Shown one piece after another: positions 40,547 to 48,173 of a stretch of 48,173 nucleotides of DNA (its first letter is position 1; every line of letters begins with the position of its first letter). The stretch is from Candidatus Methanophagales archaeon (lineage in GTDB: Archaea; Halobacteriota; Syntropharchaeia; Alkanophagales; Methanospirareceae). The stretch lies in the NCBI GenBank assembly GCA_017883965.1, contig JAFNKG010000003.1, positions 20,784 to 68,956 on the forward strand, in the 5' to 3' direction. The position numbers and the translations under genes were made by a program. The notes below the pieces were generated by a model. The model saw only the letters and a list, made by a program, of their open reading frames with translations, was not told the origin of the DNA and searched no databases.

Positions 40547-42160
40547 ATGGCAACTGAAACTGAAACAGAGGTAGAAGTAGAAAAGGAGAAGCCAGGGATC
40601 GGTAAGGAAGAAACGACGAGGCATGTGATGGAATCAATAAAGGGCAGGGTTGAAAATTCTATTTTAGAGAAAATCGAGGAGAAGGAGGTGGATGTCGTTC
40701 CAGAAGCGTTAGTGATTGGTGCAGGAATAGCGGGGATGTATGCCGCATTGGATATCGCAGATGCGGGGTTCAAAGTGCATTTGGTGGAGAGAACACCTAC
40801 TGTCGGTGGGCACATGGCACAGCTTGATAAAACTTTCCCAACGCTTGATTGTTCTGCTTGTATTCTAACGCCGAGAATGGTGGATGTGGGCGGGCATCCC
40901 AACATAAACCTACTGAGTTACTCAGAGATAGAATCGGTAGAAGGTTCGGTTGGGAATTTTAAAGTGAAGGTAAAGAAGAAGCCGAGGTATGTAATTGAGG
41001 AAATATGCACCGGATGTGCTTTATGTGAGGAAGAATGTAGATTCAAATACAAATGGCCAAGCGAATTTAATGTAAATCTTGGAAAAAAGAGTTCGATATT
41101 TAGGCCGTTTCCACAAGCAATTCCCGCTGTTTATTGTGTTGACCCTGAGTATTGTCAGATGATAAAAAAGGGAAAATGTGGAAAAGCAACGATTGAAAGC
41201 ACCAGAGAAGCAATTAAAAAGAGGGAGAGAGGAGAAGAAGTATCCAAAGATGAAGCCCCTCCCTGTGTTATGATATGTGAACCAAACTGTATAGATTTTG
41301 ACATGAAAGAGGAGATAGTTGAACTGAACGTGGGAACAATTATAGTTGCGTCTGGTTTTGACATCATTGACCCGACAGAGTCGCCAGAATATAAGTATGG
41401 TGTGTACCCAAATGTAATTCACGGATTAGAATTTGAACGCTACTCTTCTGCCAGTGGTCCTACATTTGGTAAGATAATAATAAATGGTAAGGAGCCGAAG
41501 GATGCGATTTTCATATCTTGCGTTGGGTCGAGGAATAAGCAGACCGGGTATGAATACTGCTCTCGTGTATGCTGTATGTATTTAGCGAAACATGCACATT
41601 TGCTTGAGGAGAAGGTTCCTGATTGCAACATAACCGTGCTCTATCAAGATGTAAGGGCATTTGGGAAAGGCTATGAGGAGTTTTATTCAAGGGTGAAAGG
41701 AGAGGGCATTAGTTACCGCAGGGGACTTGCATCAGAGGTATACAAAAAAGCTGGCAGTGATAGGCTGGTGGTGAGGGCGGAAGATACGATGCTTGGCGAG
41801 CCTTATGAGCTCGAAGCAGACCTTGTAGTGCTTGGTGTGGGTCTGAGACCGAGTGATGGCAGTGAAAAGTTATTTAAAATGCTTGGAATCACAGAAACGG
41901 TGGATAAATTTGCAAAAGAGGCACATCCAAAGGTCAGACCGGTGGATACAGATATAGAAGGACTTTTTGTGACCGGATGTGCTCAGGGTCCAAAGGATAT
42001 TCCTGATAGTGTAGCCCAGGGCAAAGCAGCAGCAGCAGCTTCTCTTTCTCTTTTAGCCCAGGGCAAAGCGAAAATACGACCTTCAGTAGCAGAGATGAAA
42101 GAAGAAATGTGCATAGGGTATAAGTCGTTAAGAGAAATGGCGGAAAAGATAGGAGCTTAG
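40547..42160 (+). CDS. HdrA-like protein lacking N- and C-terminal iron-sulfur domains, 537 aa
   Basis: After an acidic start, VIGAGIAGMYAAL (about 56-68) binds FAD. TFPTLDCSACILTPRMVD (about 97-114) keeps the two cysteines of the cluster next to the flavin in HdrA. CTGCALCEEEC (about 149) is the inserted ferredoxin, and SCVGSRN...YCSRVCCMY (about 325-345) is also typical. The N-terminal CHCG domain and the C-terminal pair of ferredoxins of normal HdrA are absent. It is followed after 29 bp by a full HdrA that has lost the flavin-side cysteines. I infer that the two form a heterodimer. Confidence 0.88.
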   Translation: MATETETEVEVEKEKPGIGKEETTRHVMESIKGRVENSILEKIEEKEVDVVPEALVIGAGIAGMYAALDIADAGFKVHLVERTPTVGGHMAQLDKTFPTLDCSACILTPRMVDVGGHPNINLLSYSEIESVEGSVGNFKVKVKKKPRYVIEEICTGCALCEEECRFKYKWPSEFNVNLGKKSSIFRPFPQAIPAVYCVDPEYCQMIKKGKCGKATIESTREAIKKRERGEEVSKDEAPPCVMICEPNCIDFDMKEEIVELNVGTIIVASGFDIIDPTESPEYKYGVYPNVIHGLEFERYSSASGPTFGKIIINGKEPKDAIFISCVGSRNKQTGYEYCSRVCCMYLAKHAHLLEEKVPDCNITVLYQDVRAFGKGYEEFYSRVKGEGISYRRGLASEVYKKAGSDRLVVRAEDTMLGEPYELEADLVVLGVGLRPSDGSEKLFKMLGITETVDKFAKEAHPKVRPVDTDIEGLFVTGCAQGPKDIPDSVAQGKAAAAASLSLLAQGKAKIRPSVAEMKEEMCIGYKSLREMAEKIGA

Positions 42161-42189
42161 ATGAGAAGAGGAGAGGAGGTGAAGAACAA

Positions 42190-44361
42190 ATGGTAGAGGA
42201 AGGATATGATTATACAAAAATCCCGATGACGGGATCGGTAGAAGGAGTTGCGGCTGATGCACCGGAGGAAGCACCGAGGATTGGCATTTATATATGCCAT
42301 TGCGGAATAAACATAAAGATGGTATTGAATGTAGTGGACGTTATGAATTATGCGGCGAAGTTGCCGAATGTTGCTCTTGTCCGGCACTATATATTTGTGT
42401 GTTCAGACCCGGGGCAATCGCTAATAAAAGAGGACCTTAAAGCGGGTAAAGTAAACAGGGTGATAGTGGCTGCCTGTTCTCCAAGGATGCACGAGCTAAC
42501 ATTCAGAAAGACATGTAGTGGTGAAGGTCTTAATCCTTACTACTTCGAGATGGCGAATATAAGAGAGCATTGTAGCTGGCCACACGTGGATTATAAGGAA
42601 GAAGCGATGGAGAAGGCGAAGGAATTGATAAGGAGTGCGGTTGCAAGAAGTTCATTATTAGAGCTAATTGAGGAGAAGGAGGTTGAAGTCAATCCGGAAG
42701 CATTGATAATAGGCGGTGGCATAACCGGGATGTATGCGGCATTGGATATAGCGAATGCCGGCTATAAGGTACATCTTGTGGAGAGGAAACCGTCTATTGG
42801 TGGGCACGTGGCGCAATTGAACAAGACGTTCCCAACACTGGATACTACCGCTTCTCTTTTAACGCCGAGAATGATAGACGTTGGAGCACATCCGAACATA
42901 AATCTGATGGCATATTCCGAGGTTGAAGATATAGAAGGCTACGTTGGTAATTATGAGGCGAAAGTGAAGAGGAAGCCGAGATACGTGGATGAGGCAAAAT
43001 GCACGGGATGTGGCTTATGTGCCGAGGCATGCCCGGTGAAAAATGTACCGAATGAATTCGACGAGGGGTTGAGTAAGAGAAGTGCCATTTACATACCTTT
43101 CCCGTTTGCAGTTCCACCTGTTTATACGGTTGACGCAGAACATTGCTCGTTGCTAAAAGAGGGTAAATGTGGTAATGCGACACTTGAGGGTGTTAAAGAA
43201 GGTAAAGAAGTTCCACCTTGTATGGCGGCATGCAGTCCGGGAGCGATAGATTTCGGGCAAATAGAGGAGACGGACGAGTTGACCGTGGGCACAATTATAG
43301 TAGCAACCGGTTATGACATCGTGGACCCGACAGTATCGTCAGAATACAAGCATGGTGTATATCCAAATGTAATTACAGGATTAGAGTTTGAGCGGTTGGC
43401 ATCACCGAGTGGTCCTACGGGTGGAAAGATAGAGATAAACGGAAAAGAGCCGAAGGATGTTATTTTTATAAGTTGTGTCGGGTCGAGGAATAAGCAAGTG
43501 GGAAATGAATACTGCTCTCGTGTATGCTGTATGTATATAGCGAAACAGTCGCATTTAGTAAAGGATACACTGCCGGACGCAAACGTAACAGTGTGCTATC
43601 AAGATGTGAGAGCGTTTGGTAAAGGCTTCGAGGAGTTTTACGGTGATACGAAGAGGGAGGGCGTTTTCTATTTAAGAGGACTTCCGGGAGAGATATACAA
43701 AAAACCGGGCAGTGATAGAGTGGTAGTGCGTGGCGAAAATACAATGCTCGGAGAGCCGTATGAGCGAGAAGCGGACCTTGTGGTGCTTGGCGTAGGAATG
43801 AAGCCCAATGAGGGCGTGTGGGACATAGTAAAGATGCTGAAACTGTCACAATCTCCAGACCAGTTCTTATTAGAAGCGCATCTCAAACTCAGACCGGTTG
43901 ACACGGCAACAGATGGCGTATTTATCGCGGGATGCTGTGCAGGTCCAAAGGATATACCAGAAAGTATATATCAAGGAAAAGCAGCGGCTTCTGGTTCTCT
44001 CGTCTATTTAGTTTTGACGAAGGCAAAATTGGAGCCTACAATATCAGAGATAAACGTGGAAGTTTGCATTGGATGCCGGTGTTGCGAAGAGATTTGTCCG
44101 TTTGGTGCACTTGTGTTTGACGATGAGATAAGAGTAATGACGGTAAACGAAGCGGTTTGCAAGGGCTGTGGCGGTTGTAATTCGATATGTCCTTCAGGAG
44201 CAGCGACAATGAAGCATTTCCGCGACAGACAGGTATATGCGCAGATAGAGGCGTTGACGCAGATAGGAATGCCGGTGGTTGAGATTGCGGGGGCAGAAGC
44301 AGGCACAGCTACAGAAACAGGTGAAGCAGAGAGTGCAGAAGCGGAGCAGAGTGCGGAGTGA
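42190..44361 (+). CDS. hdrA: HdrA with full domain set but altered flavin-side cluster, 723 aa
   Basis: The N-terminal IGIYICHCGINI (about 31-42) and IVAACSPRMHE domain, the FAD site IIGGGITGMYAAL (about 174-186), the inserted CTGCGLCAEACP (about 273) and the late ferredoxins CIGCRCCEEICP (about 623) and CKGCGGCNSICP (about 654) are all there. In place of DCSxC next to the flavin it has LDTTASLLTP (about 216-225), so those cysteines are lost. An acidic Glu/Ala tail ends the protein. The GAGGAGGTG site is strong. The mate upstream keeps the lost cysteines but lacks other clusters. Confidence 0.92.
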   Translation: MVEEGYDYTKIPMTGSVEGVAADAPEEAPRIGIYICHCGINIKMVLNVVDVMNYAAKLPNVALVRHYIFVCSDPGQSLIKEDLKAGKVNRVIVAACSPRMHELTFRKTCSGEGLNPYYFEMANIREHCSWPHVDYKEEAMEKAKELIRSAVARSSLLELIEEKEVEVNPEALIIGGGITGMYAALDIANAGYKVHLVERKPSIGGHVAQLNKTFPTLDTTASLLTPRMIDVGAHPNINLMAYSEVEDIEGYVGNYEAKVKRKPRYVDEAKCTGCGLCAEACPVKNVPNEFDEGLSKRSAIYIPFPFAVPPVYTVDAEHCSLLKEGKCGNATLEGVKEGKEVPPCMAACSPGAIDFGQIEETDELTVGTIIVATGYDIVDPTVSSEYKHGVYPNVITGLEFERLASPSGPTGGKIEINGKEPKDVIFISCVGSRNKQVGNEYCSRVCCMYIAKQSHLVKDTLPDANVTVCYQDVRAFGKGFEEFYGDTKREGVFYLRGLPGEIYKKPGSDRVVVRGENTMLGEPYEREADLVVLGVGMKPNEGVWDIVKMLKLSQSPDQFLLEAHLKLRPVDTATDGVFIAGCCAGPKDIPESIYQGKAAASGSLVYLVLTKAKLEPTISEINVEVCIGCRCCEEICPFGALVFDDEIRVMTVNEAVCKGCGGCNSICPSGAATMKHFRDRQVYAQIEALTQIGMPVVEIAGAEAGTATETGEAESAEAEQSAE

Positions 44362-44380
44362 ACTGAAATTCACTCCACTT

Positions 44381-46099
44381 TTATTCTGCTTTTAACTCCA
44401 CAATCTTCATTTTTTTCACATCCACCAACCCTCTATCCGTTATCTTTAACTTCAGTATCACCGGTAAAGCGATAAAAGACATTGTAATAAAAGGAGCTCG
44501 CAGTTTACATTCCATCACTGAAATTTTCTCTTCCATCTCTTTTTGTTTTTTAAACACATAATCCAGCCCTTTATCGGTCATTAGCCCCGCAATAGGCAGT
44601 TCCAACTCGCTCTTCACCTCGCATCCGCTGCACAGAACAATTCCACCACCTATTTCTCTTAAGCGGTTGCAAGCGAAAGTCATGTCTTTTTCGTTTGTTC
44701 CTATAACAACAATATTATGAGAGTCGTGAGCGATAGAGGAAGCGACCGCACCTGTTTTCAATCCAAACCCCTTTACGAAACCCAAGCCCGTATTACCGGA
44801 GCTATGATGCCTTTCGACAACGCCAATTTTTAATATATCACGAGCTATGTCCATACCGCTTATCTCCTCTATAATCTCCTCAGTCAGGAGTTCGCCTTCT
44901 ATCAAACCAATTATTCTCACCTTTGTCGCTCTTTCCAGCTTTATCTCAAAATCATCAGGTTTTACTTGCCTTATCCTTACACTTGCTCCGTATTCTGGAT
45001 AATTATGCTTATAGTTATATTCGGTGCGAGGAGCAAAATCAGTCAAAATCTTTCCATGCACTATCACTTTCTCCACTTCAAAATTTTCCAAATTTTTTAA
45101 CAACACGATGTCAGCGATTTTACCGGGTGAAATGCATCCCAAAAAATCGTCGAGTTTGAACCATTGCGCTGGATTTATCGTGCACATCTGCACTGCTTTT
45201 ACGGCGTCTATACCTTCTTCAATGGCTCTTCTCAAAACATGGTCTAAATAGCCTTCTTCCTTTAAATCGCGCGGTGTTCGGTCGCCGTCTGTGACGAGCA
45301 TGCAATTCCTTGTATCTACGGATTTCAACAAAGGAGCGATATTTTTCAAGTTCTTTGCTACTGAACCTTCTCTTACCATTAGACGCATACCCAGCCGGAG
45401 CTTTTCCTGCGCTTCCTCATACGAGACATTCTCGTGGTCTGAGCATGCACCACTTAAGACATAAGCGTTTAGCTCTTTATCGTTGAGTAGAGGAGCATGC
45501 CCATCTATTGGATATTTTAACTTCTTCGCAAGCTCTATTTTCTTCCATACCTCCTCCTCTTTTGTTAGGACACCACCGTAATTCATCACTTCTGCCAAGC
45601 CTATGACGCCTTCCATCAGCAGCAGTTCCTCTATCTCTTCATACCCTATCCTTGCACCTGAAGTCTCAAGTCCGAGAGAAGGGTCGGTAGAAGGCACGCA
45701 AGAAGGCGCCATGCAAAATACTTTTAGCGGTGTTGCTTTTGCTTCTTCTAAAATCGCTCTTATTCCCTCGACTCCTAAGACATTGGCTATCTCATGCGGG
45801 TCCGCCACCACCGCAGTCGTCCCACGAGGCACTACCGCATTTGCAAACTCGCTTACCGAAAGCATGCTCATTTCTATGTGCGTATGTCCGTCTATCAATC
45901 CCGGAACTGCATATTTGTCCTTCGCTTCTATTTCCTTCCTACCATCGTATCTTCCTAATCCCACGATTAAACCACGAGCAATTGCAACATCCGTTTCGTA
46001 TATCTCGCCACTGCATACGTTCACGAGATTTGCGTTTTTTAGCACCAAGTCCGATTTTTGTTTGCCTGAGGCGATGTCAAGCAAATTTTTTGTTTTCAT
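44381..46099 (-). CDS. ade: Adenine deaminase, 572 aa
   Basis: It converts adenine to hypoxanthine in purine salvage. Family marks are DLVLKNANLVNVCSGEI, VPGLIDGHTHIEMSML (metal-binding H-x-H), ADPHEIANVLG, GHAPLL, CSDHENVSYEE, VTDGDRTP and the C-terminal AHDSHNIVVIGTN. The amidohydrolase barrel and C-terminal domain are complete. The open frame extends to 46156, but family starts align with ATG 46099 (MKTKNLLDIASGKQ). A hairpin lies upstream at 46154-46180. Confidence 0.93.
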   Translation of the reverse strand: MKTKNLLDIASGKQKSDLVLKNANLVNVCSGEIYETDVAIARGLIVGLGRYDGRKEIEAKDKYAVPGLIDGHTHIEMSMLSVSEFANAVVPRGTTAVVADPHEIANVLGVEGIRAILEEAKATPLKVFCMAPSCVPSTDPSLGLETSGARIGYEEIEELLLMEGVIGLAEVMNYGGVLTKEEEVWKKIELAKKLKYPIDGHAPLLNDKELNAYVLSGACSDHENVSYEEAQEKLRLGMRLMVREGSVAKNLKNIAPLLKSVDTRNCMLVTDGDRTPRDLKEEGYLDHVLRRAIEEGIDAVKAVQMCTINPAQWFKLDDFLGCISPGKIADIVLLKNLENFEVEKVIVHGKILTDFAPRTEYNYKHNYPEYGASVRIRQVKPDDFEIKLERATKVRIIGLIEGELLTEEIIEEISGMDIARDILKIGVVERHHSSGNTGLGFVKGFGLKTGAVASSIAHDSHNIVVIGTNEKDMTFACNRLREIGGGIVLCSGCEVKSELELPIAGLMTDKGLDYVFKKQKEMEEKISVMECKLRAPFITMSFIALPVILKLKITDRGLVDVKKMKIVELKAE

Positions 46100-46153
46100 T
46101 TTCACGTACAAACAAAAACTGTGAGAAGCGATAGAAAAATATTGATCTTTCAT

Positions 46154-46180
46154 CAAACTTTCTTTTCAAAAGAAGGTTTG
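46154..46180. repeat. Palindrome upstream of adenine deaminase
   Basis: CAAACTTTCTTTT pairs with AAAAGAAGGTTTG (one G-T pair) around one base, giving a 13-bp stem. It resembles the palindromes inside pheA and at 25158. Confidence 0.7.
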
Positions 46181-46348
46181 TGGATAAAACTTAAATATGC
46201 CTAATTCACGATGCATTCAACTATTTTTGGAGATGTTGTAACTGGATAAGGGCACTTTGTAATTAAATTCGGTTTGAAGAGGCTGTATCTTGGGGGATAG
46301 AGGAGAATATGCTTGGTGGAACGAATGATGGGGTAAAGATAATGTTAC

Positions 46349-46607
46349 GCAAGGTTGATTGATGCGGGGTTCAATGCGGAGAAGGAATCGGCGATGTCAA
46401 AACTGCTCGCTTCTGAGGCGTTCTACAAAGTAGCGCATAACACCGTGCAGATATTGGGCGGTAGGGGGGCTTAGTGATGAATATCCTGCAGAATGGGCGT
46501 TCCGAATGGCGAGGTTGTCACTGATTCCTGCAGGGACGAACGAGATAATGAGGTTTATCGTGCAGCGGGAGGTGTATAGGGGGTGTAAGGGTAAGAGAGA
46601 AGGATAG
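46349..46607 (+). pseudogene. Remnant of an acyl-CoA dehydrogenase (C-terminal part)
   Basis: The frame reads ARLIDAGFNAEKESAMSKLL, then ASEAFYKVAHNTVQILGGRG; after a run of six G (46464-46469) the frame shifts and continues SDEYPAEWAFRMARLSLIPA with GTNEIMRFIVQREVYR. This is the C-terminal helical domain of acyl-CoA dehydrogenases, including the QI-x-GG-x-G and P-A-GTNEI motifs. The stop is at 46607. Upstream bases (46180-46348) show no convincing continuation, so the 5' part is lost. The rest of 46100-46692 has no gene that I can support. Confidence 0.85.
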
Positions 46608-46692
46608 AGACCCAAAAGTATTTTGTGGAATTAGATTCCTAAAATCGAAATGTTTATATGGATAGTTTTTATTTATCCTATTAAGCACACAA

Positions 46693-46944
46693 ATGAATAA
46701 AAGAGTGCATAAGCAAAAGGGATATAGTAGCGATATCGCGGAATACGTTTTGAGTCAATATCAGTGTTATCTTATTATTGGCACCCTCCATGATCTCAGG
46801 GAGAGGGTAAATGCGCTCGAGAAGGAGACCGCTTATATTAAAGGAGCTATTTACATGCTCCTAGCACTTCTGCCGATTCTCATAGCGGCTCTCCTACGAG
46901 CCTTTTTTGGTCGGCATCTCCGCAGCTTTTTTGGCCATGTTTGA
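46693..46944 (+). CDS. Small membrane protein with coiled coil, 83 aa
   Basis: Residues about 30-50 form a heptad-like helix (LRERVNALEKETAYIKG), followed by one or two membrane segments (AIYMLLALLPILIAALLRAF) and a basic end. A TTTATATGG box lies about 40 bp upstream. Size and topology recall holins or small membrane toxins, but no family is recognised. It converges on a three-gene leftward operon. Confidence 0.55.
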   Translation: MNKRVHKQKGYSSDIAEYVLSQYQCYLIIGTLHDLRERVNALEKETAYIKGAIYMLLALLPILIAALLRAFFGRHLRSFFGHV

Positions 46945-47038
46945 ATTTAATTCAGGTTAAGTGGGAAGAATGGGCGGCTGTGGTAGAAGGAAAACAATAT
47001 ACATGCTTTGTATTAATAATGTGGATATGTGACCTTTA

Positions 47039-47227
47039 TCATTTCTTCTTAATTGCTTTTTCTATTACACACCTAACGTTTTCCTTTAATGTCATCTCCT
47101 TTCTTCCACTTCCATCTTTAGCTTCTCGATAGCCGGACTTGGGCGTATAATTTTTGTAAGTTGCAACGATACGATCCCCTATGATCTTATCGCCATTATT
47201 GTTAAAAACTCGTCCCAAAAGAACCAC
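47039..47227 (-). CDS. Hypothetical protein, 62 aa
   Basis: Last of three leftward small genes. It starts MVLLGRVFNNNGDKIIGDRI, a beta pattern, and ends ENVRCVIEKAIKKK. The end resembles that of the preceding gene (GNVECILEYAVFRK), so the two may be distant paralogues. It begins 2 bp after the stop of its neighbour. No family recognised. Confidence 0.5.
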   Translation of the reverse strand: MVLLGRVFNNNGDKIIGDRIVATYKNYTPKSGYREAKDGSGRKEMTLKENVRCVIEKAIKKK

Positions 47228-47229
47228 CT

Positions 47230-47421
47230 TTAAAGGTTACGTACCTTCCTGAAAACTGCGTATTCCAATATACACTCAACGTTCCCCTCAAAAACCGATC
47301 TGAAACCTCTGTGACTCCCAGTTGCACTCACACCACCCATTCTATCTGTCTCCTTCTCAAATTTTACTAAAACGTGATGACCTTTCAATTCATCAAAAGG
47401 TTGGTCTCCAATTCTTTCCAT
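47230..47421 (-). CDS. Hypothetical protein, 63 aa
   Basis: ATG at 47421 follows a GAGGAGTGAG site that overlaps the stop of the 109-aa gene. The product starts MERIGDQPFDELKGHHVLVK and ends with FEGNVECILEYAVFRK. The longer frame reaching 47484 gives an arginine-rich start without ribosome site, so it is not used. No family recognised. Confidence 0.5.
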   Translation of the reverse strand: MERIGDQPFDELKGHHVLVKFEKETDRMGGVSATGSHRGFRSVFEGNVECILEYAVFRKVRNL

Positions 47422-47423
47422 AC

Positions 47424-47753
47424 TCACTCCTCTACGATCTCTATTTCTCCTTCTTTCAAAAGTTCTTCTATGATCTCTACGCATAGATCATAATCGATAT
47501 GAAGCCGTTCGGCTATTTCACTGGGATATATCTTCTCATCGATTTCACATAAGCATTCAGAGATTCTCTTTTTTGCCACGTCCTTACTTATTTCTTCGAT
47601 CACGGATACTTTTGTAATAGGAGAAAAACTCTCGATCTTCTTTTCAAGATCGCTTAATCTATTAGATATTGTATCCAATTTTGCGGTCATTTCATGTTTA
47701 AAATCACTAAATTCGCCTATTAACCTTTTTTCTTTTTTAATATCCTCTTCCAT
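47424..47753 (-). CDS. Coiled-coil protein with winged-helix-like end, 109 aa
   Basis: The first 45 residues form a coiled coil (FKHEMTAKLDTISNRLSDLE). Residues about 68-109 resemble a winged helix (YPSEIAERLHIDYDLCVEII then LLKEGEIEIVEE), so it may bind DNA. It has a strong GGGAGG site and is first in a three-gene leftward operon from an AATATATAAGG box. The palindrome at 47828 lies upstream. It could be the regulator of the small operon, which is inference. Confidence 0.6.
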   Translation of the reverse strand: MEEDIKKEKRLIGEFSDFKHEMTAKLDTISNRLSDLEKKIESFSPITKVSVIEEISKDVAKKRISECLCEIDEKIYPSEIAERLHIDYDLCVEIIEELLKEGEIEIVEE

Positions 47754-47827
47754 AATACTATCCTCCCTGTTACCTTATATATTTTTACTATTTAAAACTT
47801 AATGTTAAAATCCGCACTTTGCCCTTT

Positions 47828-47841
47828 GTGTCATATGACAC
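47828..47841. promoter_or_regulatory. Perfect 14-bp palindrome between divergent genes
   Basis: GTGTCATATGACAC is a perfect palindrome in the 130-bp gap between the leftward small-gene operon and the DUF1670-like gene. Its place and symmetry fit a dimeric regulator site. Confidence 0.5.
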
Positions 47842-47883
47842 CTGGTTCATGAAGGCATCTTTCTCTATAAATAGGTGATGCAC

Positions 47884-48173
47884 ATGAATCGGGAAGAGTT
47901 GGAAAGATTGGTGAACAAATCGGACAGACAGCTGTTTATCAATGACTTGAACACCAGTTTTGGACTATCTCAGGTGGAAGCAGAAGCGTTGTACGATAGA
48001 ATTACCCTGTTTAACCAGGATTACTACGAAGGCGCCAGGGGACCAGGTCAAATAACAAAAACAGTGGTCGCTTTAGGAGAACCAGCGGGAAAGCCGATAA
48101 AGTATTGTCGGATGGTATCAGTGAATTTAACGATCTACCACGACGAATACATTGAGGTCCGACAAAAATACGG
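47884..48173 (+). CDS. DUF1670-like protein (partial, runs off right edge)
   Basis: ATG at 47884 (or 47878) opens a frame to the end of the window, 96 codons. The part that is visible has a helical start (MNREELERLVNKSDRQLF), then GARGPGQITKTVVALGEPAGK and CRMVSVNLTIYHDEY. This resembles the opening of DUF1670 proteins, a family of unknown function common in methane-cycling archaea, often in many copies and near mobile DNA; later parts would show a helix-turn-helix. The assignment is from memory of the family pattern and only the first quarter is present. Confidence 0.6.
   Translation, partial: MNREELERLVNKSDRQLFINDLNTSFGLSQVEAEALYDRITLFNQDYYEGARGPGQITKTVVALGEPAGKPIKYCRMVSVNLTIYHDEYIEVRQKY

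Noticed and set aside
46941-47132. 63-codon rightward frame
   Set aside because: It overlaps the opposite small gene at 47039-47227, and the hydrophobic C-terminal part is the complement of that gene.

Overview
The window looks like a chromosome segment of an uncultured methane- or alkane-oxidising archaeon related to ANME-1 (Ca. Methanophagales) or Ca. Syntrophoarchaeum. The evidence is archaeal promoters (TTTATATA-type boxes), a methanopterin-pathway gene (mptA), a complete hdrABC/mvhD/frhB-like electron-transfer operon with a double-length HdrA, a second tandem HdrA pair, a small multihaem cytochrome c, and bacterial-type metF/metV. A MetF-type reductase in a methanopterin archaeon is the hallmark that points to ANME-1. 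The assignment is from gene content only.

Region 1 (1-8005) is the right end of an integrated virus; its left end lies outside the window. It has three transcription blocks. A leftward structural block carries a probable double-jelly-roll capsid protein and, at the edge, a beta-propeller protein made of near-identical 40-residue repeats. A rightward block carries a PD-(D/E)XK nuclease, a ParB-like protein and several small proteins. A leftward block starts with a tyrosine integrase and continues through six very small genes, some only 37-43 codons. The integrase begins 44 bp from the 3' end of a tRNA-Thr gene, which is the likely attachment site. Between the blocks is a promoter followed by a strongly structured, apparently non-coding stretch.

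Region 2 (8084-18350) is chromosomal. It holds pheA with an in-frame palindrome-containing insertion, a sugar-nucleotide epimerase, a secreted beta-helix protein and a seven-haem cytochrome that share a leader sequence, and the operon metV-metF-(GltD/HdrC/HdrB fusion). It continues with mptA overlapping tRNA-Met and a long unexplained hairpin. The metV operon suggests that the methylene-tetrahydropterin step is wired to flavin and iron-sulfur electron transfer.

Region 3 (18393-29727) holds a large chemoreceptor with two cysteine-rich PAS domains, a second integrase-like protein, an alcohol-dehydrogenase-like plus pterin-synthase-like pair, a PHP phosphoesterase, tatA with two divergent tatC genes, and a B12-binding radical SAM protein.

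Region 4 (29840-44361) is the energy-metabolism core: mvhD, an frhB/fdhB-like gene, hdrC, hdrB and a double hdrA, then aspS and a tandem hdrA pair. It is interrupted by insertions: two toxin-antitoxin modules bounded by copies of an hdrA 3' end, and a membrane-protein island bounded by a 351-bp duplication of the start of aspS. Together the enzymes could couple CoM-SH/CoB-SH, ferredoxin and F420 redox pools in the cytoplasm.

Region 5 (44381-48173) holds adenine deaminase, a decayed acyl-CoA dehydrogenase, small membrane and coiled-coil proteins, and the start of a DUF1670-like gene next to a perfect palindrome.
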